A DNA stretch of 5,529 nt, taken from positions 1 through 5,529 of the forward strand of contig JAUNQL010000079.1 of assembly GCA_030536195.1 (NCBI GenBank), read 5' to 3'. The first letter of the stretch is position 1, and every line of letters begins with the position of its first letter. Below are positions 1 to 5,529 of this stretch, one piece after another. Source of the DNA: Clostridia bacterium (GTDB lineage: Bacteria > Bacillota > Clostridia > Oscillospirales > Acutalibacteraceae). The translations under genes and the position numbers were made by a program. The notes beneath the pieces were generated by a model. It ran no database searches. It was given only the letters and a program-made list of their open reading frames with translations, and had not been told where the DNA came from.

Positions 1-447
1 AAGCCTCCTGTTTCAGCACCAGCATCAAGCACCAAGAACAGCACTATTAACAGTGCGCGTTCATCATTTGAGAGCAAGCTTGCTGGTACGGACGGCGAGT
101 CTATGTCACTCAAGGATATAGCAGTTGCTTGCAGCAATGCTGCTGGTAATAGGGGTAACGTTACCAAGATTACTAGTGGTAGCAATATCCTCGGTCAGAG
201 GTCTGTAAACGGTTTTGACGAGTGCTATCGCTTTACTGCTCAGCCATCAGTTAACCTCCAGAGACATTACATCGCAGGTTATGTCTTTAAGGTTACTAGT
301 GTTAGCGCTGAGGACTTTGCAAATTCACTTTATAACAACACCAAGAGCTCCGAAGGTTTCACAGGTACTGTTGGTTCAACGTCGATTAAGTACAAGAGTA
401 TCGACTACTATGGAGACTATGTCTTCTACATGATTTCAACTTACTAA
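1..447 (+). CDS. Hypothetical, probably exported protein, C-terminal part (5' end outside window)
   Basis: The reading frame is open from base 1 to a TAA at 445-447, giving 148 residues of a protein whose start lies upstream of the window. An ATG at 103 exists, but nothing marks it as the true start: no good ribosome binding site precedes it and the frame is open upstream with protein-like composition. Residues 1-36 are rich in Ser, Ala, Thr and Pro, typical of a flexible linker in a surface or lipoprotein. A compact domain follows with alternating hydrophobic and aromatic residues, including YIAGYVFKV near residues 98-106 and a C-terminal GDYVFYMIS. The ending 'G-(D/N)-Y-V-F' after a Tyr-rich stretch loosely recalls DUF4358, a domain of clostridial lipoproteins, but the match is weak and from memory. 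No function is assigned. The gene ends 19 bases before murD on the same strand, so the two may be co-transcribed. Confidence 0.75.
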   Translation, partial: KPPVSAPASSTKNSTINSARSSFESKLAGTDGESMSLKDIAVACSNAAGNRGNVTKITSGSNILGQRSVNGFDECYRFTAQPSVNLQRHYIAGYVFKVTSVSAEDFANSLYNNTKSSEGFTGTVGSTSIKYKSIDYYGDYVFYMISTY

Positions 448-466
448 TTCGGAGGCTAATGGTTTA

Positions 467-1810
467 ATGGATTTTCAAGGAAAAAGAGTACTTGTAGTTG
501 GTCTTGCCCGCTCGGGCATGGCCGCTATCAAGGTGCTGAGCACACTTGGTGCTACAATCACTCTTTCTGAGTCAAAGAAAAAAGAGGACATCAAGGAACT
601 GGATACACTGCTTGACCTTGGTGTCACAATAGTTGATCAGTCAATAGAGGTTGCCTGTGGCGACTATGACCTCTGTGTCAAGAACCCAGGTGTTCACAAC
701 GACATACCTTTCATGGTCAAACTCTATGAGAGGGGCGTACCTGTAATTACCGAGATAGAGCTCGCATTCCAGGTGGCACAGCCACAGCACTTTATCGCAA
801 TCACAGGTACCAATGGCAAGACAACGACCTCTACACTTGTTCACGAGATATTATCACGCAAGTACGGTAGCAAGGCACACCTGTGTGGCAACATCGGTAT
901 ACCACTCTGTGAGATAGTAATGAATGAGAACCTCTTAAATGAGAGCGGGCACTACATCACACTTGAGATTTCAAACTACCAACTTGTCAATATCGATAAG
1001 TTCCATCCAGACGTTGCAACTATTATCAACTTAACACCTGACCACATTGATGTTCATGGTTCACTGGATGCGTACTACAAGTCCAAGACTGAGGTATATC
1101 GCAACATGACTGCGGACGATACATTCATCTTAAACTCTGATGATGAGACACTCCTCTCATATGTTGACAAGTACCCTGTTCCTGCGACTGTAAAAACGAT
1201 TAGTCTCAATCGTGAGGACGCCGATGCCACTATCCGGGACGGCCAGATGATAATCGACGGTGACGTTGTGCTTGACCTTAAAAGCATTCGCTTGCCAGGT
1301 CGCCACAACCTTCAGAACGTCATCATCGCAGTGTCCTGCTGCAAGGCCATCGGCGTGGAAAACAGCTTCATCAAGGAAGCTGTCGAGGCATTCACCGGTG
1401 TTGAGCACCGTATCGAGTTTGTACGCGAGCTAAATGGCGTTCGCTACTACAACGACTCCAAGGGCACTAACACCGACGCAACTGTTACCGCGCTCAAGGC
1501 ATTTGACCGCGGAGTAATCTTGCTCATAGGTGGCTTTGAAAAGGGCCTTCCTATGGATGACGTCAAGGCACACCTTGGTTGCGTTAAAAAGGTAATCGGT
1601 TTCGGCGCATGTGGTGAGCGTCTCGTTTGCGACACAGTTGGCGATGACGGCATCGTAGTTACCGACCTTAAAGAGGCGGTTGATGAGGCTGTCAAAATTG
1701 CTGAGGCTGGGGATACAGTTTTACTTTCTCCAACTACCAGTTCATTTGATCAATACTCCTGCTTTGAGGAGCGAGGAGATCATTTCAAAGAGCTCGTAAA
1801 CGCTCTTTAA
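467..1810 (+). CDS. murD: UDP-N-acetylmuramoyl-L-alanine--D-glutamate ligase (MurD)
   Basis: This cytoplasmic Mur ligase adds D-glutamate to UDP-MurNAc-L-alanine with ATP in peptidoglycan precursor synthesis. The 447 residues match the usual MurD length. The N-terminal Rossmann-like domain shows VLVVGLARSG (8-17). The central ATPase domain has the P-loop GTNGKTTT (114-121), the LEISNYQL segment (166-173, usually ELSSFQL), N-x-TPDHIDVHG (188-198) and the likely carbamylated lysine K207 in YYKSK. The C-terminal domain has HRIE (314-317), NDSKGTN (329-335), a GGFEKG loop (355-360) and SP..SSFDQY...FEERG (421-437). The start ATG is supported by GGAGG at 451-455, 11 bases upstream; an ATG at 459 meets a stop after two codons. 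The usual motif SPACASFDQF is here SPTTSSFDQY, a mild divergence. No other dcw-cluster gene (mraY, ftsW, murG) is adjacent. The gene sits 22 bases before murI, which makes its substrate. Confidence 0.97.
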   Translation: MDFQGKRVLVVGLARSGMAAIKVLSTLGATITLSESKKKEDIKELDTLLDLGVTIVDQSIEVACGDYDLCVKNPGVHNDIPFMVKLYERGVPVITEIELAFQVAQPQHFIAITGTNGKTTTSTLVHEILSRKYGSKAHLCGNIGIPLCEIVMNENLLNESGHYITLEISNYQLVNIDKFHPDVATIINLTPDHIDVHGSLDAYYKSKTEVYRNMTADDTFILNSDDETLLSYVDKYPVPATVKTISLNREDADATIRDGQMIIDGDVVLDLKSIRLPGRHNLQNVIIAVSCCKAIGVENSFIKEAVEAFTGVEHRIEFVRELNGVRYYNDSKGTNTDATVTALKAFDRGVILLIGGFEKGLPMDDVKAHLGCVKKVIGFGACGERLVCDTVGDDGIVVTDLKEAVDEAVKIAEAGDTVLLSPTTSSFDQYSCFEERGDHFKELVNAL

Positions 1811-1832
1811 TAAACACGAGAAGGATAATGAG

Positions 1833-2639
1833 ATGTCAAAGAGTAGCTACATCGGCGTATTTGATTCAGGTATAGGCGGACTTACTGTTGTTAAGGCCAT
1901 AGCTGATAGTATGCCAAACGAAAACATAATATACTTTGGTGACACGGCTCACGTACCATACGGTACCAGGTCTAAACGCCAAATAACTGAATACGTTTTG
2001 GCCGATGTTAAGTTCCTTAACACCTTTGACCTCAAAGCGATTGTAATCGCATGCAACACAGCTGATTCAATCGCGAGGGCCAAAGTAGAGGACCTCTACG
2101 ATCTGCCGATATTTGGCGTAGTTGATCCCGCTTCCAAGCGCGCGGCGGAGCAAACACGCAACGGCAAGATCGGTGTTATTGCAACCAATGCAACTGTTAA
2201 CAGTGGTGCTTATGACACTGCCATCGCGAAGTACAACAAGGACGCGCAGGTTATAAGCGTTGCATGTCCGCTCTTTGTTCCGCTCGTTGAAAACGGCCGA
2301 TTCAGCAAAGGCGACATTGTCATCGAGACGGTGGCTCGAGAGTATCTCGACCCGCTCGTTGAAAAGGGCATCGACACACTGGTACTTGGTTGTACACATT
2401 ATCCACTCTTATCAGATGTTATCGAAGGTCTCTATCCAGACCTTCAGATTATCAGCTCGTCTGGCGCTGCTGCCGACACATTGAGGCAGAGCCTTGAGGC
2501 GAGCGAACTCGTCAGCGACACTGACGACAGCATTCGCAAATACTTCGTCAGTGATGACGCTGACGGTTTCAAGCGACAAGCACAGGTCTTTATGGGCGAC
2601 ACACTCGGCGGAGACGTCACCCAAGTAAGTTTAGAGTAA
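1833..2639 (+). CDS. murI: Glutamate racemase (MurI)
   Basis: This cofactor-independent racemase interconverts L- and D-glutamate and supplies D-glutamate for MurD, encoded just upstream. The 268 residues are the normal family length. The family signatures are in order: FDSGIGGLTV (10-19) with the substrate-binding Asp-Ser, the PYG loop (42-44), the first catalytic cysteine C74 in ACNTADS, GVVDPA (95-100), IGVIAT (113-118), and the second catalytic cysteine C187 in LGCTHYPLL (185-193). Both cysteines are present, so the enzyme should be active. The start is set by AAGGA at 1821-1825, 7 bases before the ATG; an ATG at 1828 is out of frame. A glutamate/aspartate racemase of related type is a remote alternative, but the motifs and the murD neighbour favour MurI. 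The downstream membrane-protein gene begins 13 bases after the stop. Confidence 0.97.
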   Translation: MSKSSYIGVFDSGIGGLTVVKAIADSMPNENIIYFGDTAHVPYGTRSKRQITEYVLADVKFLNTFDLKAIVIACNTADSIARAKVEDLYDLPIFGVVDPASKRAAEQTRNGKIGVIATNATVNSGAYDTAIAKYNKDAQVISVACPLFVPLVENGRFSKGDIVIETVAREYLDPLVEKGIDTLVLGCTHYPLLSDVIEGLYPDLQIISSSGAAADTLRQSLEASELVSDTDDSIRKYFVSDDADGFKRQAQVFMGDTLGGDVTQVSLE

Positions 2640-2652
2640 AGGAGGGACATAG

Positions 2653-3738
2653 ATGACCAAAGTTGAACATTTCTTTGATAATTTGACTAAAAAACTTTGG
2701 GACAAGAACTATCCGAGATCATTGATTCTCTTTAATGTTATCAATGTTGTACAGGCACTTGCGGGCATACTCTTCATCATCATGTCTTTCTTCTTTAATT
2801 CGCCAAGTGACATGATGCTTGTAGTCAGTATCATACTAACCGTATGGTCTATTTTTGCTATTGTCTTAGCACAGCTCTTTATAGAGGATTTTGAGAAAAT
2901 TGTTATCTTTTGCCATACAGTGACATCATTTGTTATTGTGCCACTGATGTTCTATTTCTTTGGCAAACTATATGCCTGTGGATTGTTCATCATGGCAATT
3001 GCTTCAATTCACTCTTTCATCCTCATTGATGATAAGGTTAAGCAGGGTACATTTGTAGGTATCTTGAATGTTTACTATATTGCCCTTATAATTTTGTCTC
3101 TTTACAAACCAGAATGGTTCCCATACCAGGAAAGTGCATCCTTACTTTCTTGGTACTACATAGTTGCGACTTTCATCGTAAATATTTACATCGTTGGTAT
3201 GGCACGTCTTTTCGTATACCTTTTCCAATCTGACAGTGCCAAGACCAAGGAGATACTTGATAAGGTTAACGACGCAAGTATCAGGGACACATTGACTGGC
3301 GCATATAGGGAGCATGAGGGACGCGAGTACCTCGAGACAGCAATGAAGAGGGCGTGGGCAACCAACCAGCACCTCTGCCTCGTTGTTGTAGAGGTTGACT
3401 ATGGCGAGAGTGCCGGCAACAAGTACATGGAGGATATTTTAATCCTCAACGCGTACGACAGTTGCCGCCAGTTCCTATCAAGTGACTCCGTTATCTCAAG
3501 GTACGGCACGAACAAACTCTTTGCAGTGGTTCCAAATTGTTCTGATGAGGTAGAGGTTGAGGAAATGATTATAGGTATCCTCTCCCAGTTCAGAGCAAGT
3601 AAGGAACTTGAAAACATTGAGGACGGAGACCTCTTCGTAGGCAGGTATTTCCTCAAGCGTGGTATGTCCGCGAACTTACTCATAGAGGGTCTGAGATTGA
3701 CCTCCAGAGCAGAGTGGGGGGGGTGGATCCATGAGTGA
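2653..3738 (+). CDS. Six-span membrane protein with degenerate C-terminal GGDEF-like domain (paralogue 1)
   Basis: The 361-residue protein has a short charged N-terminus, then about six hydrophobic segments (roughly 23-47, 54-76, 83-103, 106-126, 133-151, 168-191), a polar linker (192-208) and a cytoplasmic C-terminal domain. That domain opens with RDTLTGAYRE (211-220), matching the D-x-LTG start of GGDEF domains, and continues with VVVEVDY (244-250) at the first metal-binding strand. The signature position reads RYGTNKLF (283-290), so GGDEF is replaced by GTNKL. The inhibitory-site arginine of RxxD is also absent (only D278 is kept). By known GGDEF chemistry this should not make c-di-GMP; a ligand-binding or protein-interaction role is inferred. 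The start is well supported by AGGAGGG at 2640-2646. The final residues are encoded across an 8-G run, and the stop overlaps the next start. The input sensed is unknown. Confidence 0.85.
   Translation: MTKVEHFFDNLTKKLWDKNYPRSLILFNVINVVQALAGILFIIMSFFFNSPSDMMLVVSIILTVWSIFAIVLAQLFIEDFEKIVIFCHTVTSFVIVPLMFYFFGKLYACGLFIMAIASIHSFILIDDKVKQGTFVGILNVYYIALIILSLYKPEWFPYQESASLLSWYYIVATFIVNIYIVGMARLFVYLFQSDSAKTKEILDKVNDASIRDTLTGAYREHEGREYLETAMKRAWATNQHLCLVVVEVDYGESAGNKYMEDILILNAYDSCRQFLSSDSVISRYGTNKLFAVVPNCSDEVEVEEMIIGILSQFRASKELENIEDGDLFVGRYFLKRGMSANLLIEGLRLTSRAEWGGWIHE
3716..3723 (+). repeat. Eight-base G homopolymer at a gene junction
   Basis: Eight consecutive G bases lie 15 bases before the stop of the first GGDEF-like gene and 7 bases before the ATG of the second. 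They encode part of Trp-Gly-Gly-Trp in the first protein. With eight G the first frame ends at TGA 3736-3738; with seven G it would run through the ATG at 3731 in frame and fuse both proteins; with nine it would stop at a TGA beginning at 3732 in present numbering. Such runs are prone to slippage and to sequencing error. Confidence 0.9.
3716..3726 (+). promoter_or_regulatory. Probable G-rich ribosome binding site of the second GGDEF-like gene
   Basis: No AGGAGG-like sequence precedes the ATG at 3731, unlike the neighbouring genes. The G run followed by TGG is the only stretch in range that can pair with the CCUCC of 16S rRNA, ending 4 bases before the ATG. Its strength, and any dependence on run length, are inferred; translational coupling through the overlapping stop may carry most initiation. 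Confidence 0.5.
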
Positions 3739-4837
3739 TTTGCTTAAGATTGCTAGAAATATTATTGCTGGCATTGTCACAACCCAATTCAATGATGAGG
3801 TCCGCAATGCCCGCTTCCTAGACATCCTTTCAAGTGCTTCTGCACAGTTCGCACTCTTCCTCGCTGCCGCATTGCTCACACACAATGTAACAGCATCTTT
3901 CTTTATGACTCTTGGTCTCTTGATAACAGTTCTGTTTATCATCTATCACAAGTCCAATCCTAACATGGTAGTTGGTAAGAGAGCGATTTTCTTCTTCGCA
4001 ACATACGGCTTTGTTTTCATGCCGATTATATTCTTTTACGTTGGTGCAGAGGATATGGTTCTTGAGTTCTTGCTCATGTATCTCTGCTTCTGTACATTCT
4101 TTGTAATCAATTTCTTGCCAGCGCTTGGTATTCTTGCGCTTACCTTTGCAAGTACGATAACAATCTCTATCTTCCGTGACCAGATTGGTATGTACATCAG
4201 TCCTTTGGAAGCAACAGATGCAAGTGGTATCATTTTCTCTGTAGCAGCCTTCCTTGTAGCTGTCCTTACAATTGGCACAATTGTTAGGAGTACGATTGTC
4301 TTCTACAACGAGGAGCGTGAACATGCAACAGAGCTCTTTACTGAGTATCATGCCAAGCTCTATATGCATGAGGAGAAGAGCGCGTACAACGACCGTTTCC
4401 TCATCACTCATCTCTCAAACCTTGCGCGAGAGGTTGCGCAGGGTCAGACAGAGGGCTTTGCAATTGCAATGCTCTCAATTCGCAATGTTGATATGCTTAT
4501 CAACCTAACGGAGGAACAGAAGAAAGAGACAATGACTCTCTTCGCTAAAAAGATTAATGCGGTCTTTGATGAGTCTGACGTATTGATCAAGCAGGATAGC
4601 AACAAGTATGTTGTTGTTATCAAGGACAGCAATCGCGAAGATGTTGAAACAAAACTTAGACGTATAAGCACAAGTATTGGACTTACAATGTTCCAGTACT
4701 TCCCAAAATACAAGTTGACTCTCGACATAGGTTTTGCTATGTACGACAACGAGTCGACTATCAGCAGTGTTGTCACACGCGTTGAGGAAAATTATGAAAA
4801 CTCAAAGCGACACAGCACTAACAAAATAGTAGGGTGA
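3731..4837 (+). CDS. Six-span membrane protein with degenerate C-terminal GGDEF-like domain (paralogue 2)
   Basis: The 368-residue protein has the same plan as its upstream neighbour: an amphipathic N-terminal stretch, about six hydrophobic segments (roughly 34-52, 54-73, 84-103, 108-126, 129-147, 164-190), a charged, probably helical linker (192-235) and a C-terminal domain from about 242. The domain follows the GGDEF fold order: AMLSIRNVDMLINL (246-259) at the first metal-binding strand, with Ser and Arg where Asp residues are expected; IKQDSNKYVVVI (286-297) at the signature, so GGDEF is replaced by DSNKY; LDIGFAMYDN (331-340), matching the S-x-G-I/V-A strand; and ENYENSKRHSTNKI (353-366), matching the closing ALYxAKxxGxN helix. 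Cyclase activity is unlikely. The ATG overlaps the preceding stop by 8 bases (ATGAGTGA), which suggests translational coupling. No other start is convincing. The sensed signal is unknown. Confidence 0.83.
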   Translation: MSDLLKIARNIIAGIVTTQFNDEVRNARFLDILSSASAQFALFLAAALLTHNVTASFFMTLGLLITVLFIIYHKSNPNMVVGKRAIFFFATYGFVFMPIIFFYVGAEDMVLEFLLMYLCFCTFFVINFLPALGILALTFASTITISIFRDQIGMYISPLEATDASGIIFSVAAFLVAVLTIGTIVRSTIVFYNEEREHATELFTEYHAKLYMHEEKSAYNDRFLITHLSNLAREVAQGQTEGFAIAMLSIRNVDMLINLTEEQKKETMTLFAKKINAVFDESDVLIKQDSNKYVVVIKDSNREDVETKLRRISTSIGLTMFQYFPKYKLTLDIGFAMYDNESTISSVVTRVEENYENSKRHSTNKIVG

Positions 4838-4842
4838 GGTGA
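4836..4842 (+). promoter_or_regulatory. Ribosome binding site that favours a GTG start at 4849
   Basis: GAGGTGA matches the consensus AGGAGGTGA core and lies 6 bases before GTG 4849-4851. It overlaps the TGA stop of the preceding gene. The in-frame ATG codons at 4861 and 4876 are less well placed: the GGTGG at 4855-4859 is one base from the first and 16 from the second. This decides the start chosen for the interrupted gene that follows. Confidence 0.6.
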
Positions 4843-4848
4843 CGCGAA

Positions 4849-5529
4849 GTGAATGGTGGAATGATTTCTAATGCGATGAGCCTCTATGCTCTCTTTGATT
4901 AGCTTTGCGCCGGCATTCTTGCAGGTCTTGAAGTTGGAACACTTGGCAAGGGATTCAAAAACAAGGAAGTACGACTTCTCTATTGGGTTCTCCTGTCACA
5001 GAGCGCCTTCTTCATGCTTGACTTCTTATGGGTGCTTGTCGATGGTAATCCAAATTTGTCAACGGGCGCAAACTACATTATCAATGCATGCTATTTCGGC
5101 ACATCTGGAATAGTTGCTTACGTATGGCTTACATTTGTTGATCACAAGGTAAACGGATTTTTGAATTCCTATGAGATAAGGTTAGCTTTTGCTATACCAT
5201 CCTTCCTCATTGCCTTTTTAGCATTTACAGCTCCTTGGAATGGTCTTCTCTTTAGCATTGGACCTGGCAACATTTACCAACGTGGCTCGCTCTTCTATAT
5301 CCAGCCGATTGTAATGTACGGATACATATTATTGGCTACAGCAACGGCTGTAATCTGTTCTCCAAGACACAGATTAGTAGTGCCACGTTCAAGTGAGCGT
5401 TCATTCGTAATCTTCTCGATGATACCTATCGTCGGTGGTGTTTTCCAATACTTTATTCCTGGCCTTCCAGTCCTCAATGGTTGTATGACTATGGCAGTAG
5501 TTTATATCTATATCATTTTGTTGCGTGAG
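4849..5529 (+). pseudogene. Third multi-span membrane sensor-like gene, interrupted by in-frame TAG, 3' end outside window
   Basis: From the GTG at 4849 the frame reads 17 residues, meets TAG at 4900-4902, then stays open in the same frame to the last base (227 codons including the stop). Residues on both sides of the TAG join into one hydrophobic first span (about 9-33), so a substitution is more likely than a frameshift. Further spans lie near 43-64, 76-97, 110-128, 151-170 and 186-203, with a last one at about 209-226. A W-L-x-F-V-D motif (93-98) and a GNIYQRGSLF loop (140-149) recall the membrane region that precedes GGDEF domains in many clostridial sensor proteins; this is a recollection of family style, not a search result. 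The window ends before any cytoplasmic domain. The next in-frame ATG (5014) would lose the first span and part of the second. The gene could be a true pseudogene, an amber-readthrough gene or carry a base error; TTG, TGG, CAG or TAC/TAT are single-change ancestors. Confidence 0.7.

Noticed and set aside
505..518. Perfect inverted repeat TGCCCG-CT-CGGGCA
   Set aside because: It falls in murD codons for the conserved GLARSG loop, the loop would be only 2-4 bases, and no U-run follows; best explained by codon choice.
1793..1820. CTCGT...ACGAG inverted repeat across the murD-murI junction
   Set aside because: The stem is only 5 bp with an 18-base loop and no T-run, so it is too weak for a terminator; chance is likely.
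2280..2368. Near-repeat CCGCTCGTTGAAAA at 2280 and 2352 in murI
   Set aside because: It encodes the PLVENG and PLVEKG segments at family-expected positions in an otherwise normal glutamate racemase, so it is not a mobile or regulatory repeat.
3830..4411. A 193-codon open frame on the minus strand
   Set aside because: It lies wholly antisense to the membrane-span and linker region of the second GGDEF-like protein. Its Glu-, Lys- and Cys-rich composition is what antisense reading of hydrophobic codons gives, and it has no recognisable motif or operon context.
2653..4837. Active diguanylate cyclases
   Set aside because: The C-terminal domains align with GGDEF by order and spacing, but the signature residues are replaced in both proteins, so cyclase activity is not claimed.
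4886..5113. A 75-codon open frame overlapping the interrupted third sensor gene
   Set aside because: It lies in a different frame from the one that gives membrane spans and sensor motifs. Its product has no membrane pattern or motif, so it is a shadow frame.

Overview
The window carries one continuous run of plus-strand genes with very short gaps (19, 22, 13, an 8-base overlap, and 11 bases). I see no convincing internal terminator or promoter, so it reads as part of one operon. Base composition looks intermediate. The style of the genes (a MurD with NDSKGTN, multi-membrane-span GGDEF-like proteins in tandem, strong AGGAGG-type ribosome binding sites) suggests a Gram-positive anaerobe, most likely a clostridial Bacillota. 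A coriobacterium-like actinobacterium is possible. This placement is an inference and no marker in the window settles it.

Layout. Bases 1-447 hold the 3' end of a gene for an unidentified, probably exported protein with a Ser/Thr/Ala-rich linker. Bases 467-1810 encode MurD (D-glutamate ligase) and 1833-2639 encode MurI (glutamate racemase). MurI makes D-glutamate and MurD attaches it to UDP-MurNAc-L-Ala, so the pair forms a producer-consumer module for peptidoglycan precursors. Bases 2653-3738 and 3731-4837 encode two proteins of the same design: about six membrane spans, then a C-terminal domain that aligns by eye with GGDEF (diguanylate cyclase) domains but has lost the catalytic signature. 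Bases 4849 to the window end hold the membrane part of a third sensor-like protein, interrupted near its start by an in-frame TAG.

The most notable content is the sensor cluster. The two complete proteins have GTNKL and DSNKY where GGDEF should be, so both carry Asn-Lys at the metal-binding and catalytic Asp-Glu positions. This suggests duplicated, probably non-cyclase regulatory proteins. An 8-G run lies at the junction of these two genes: it serves as the only visible ribosome-binding sequence of the second gene, and loss of one G would fuse the two reading frames. Together with the amber codon in the third gene, this makes the cluster a candidate for variable or decaying signalling proteins downstream of a cell-wall module. 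A function in c-di-GMP sensing or in wall-linked signalling is inference only.
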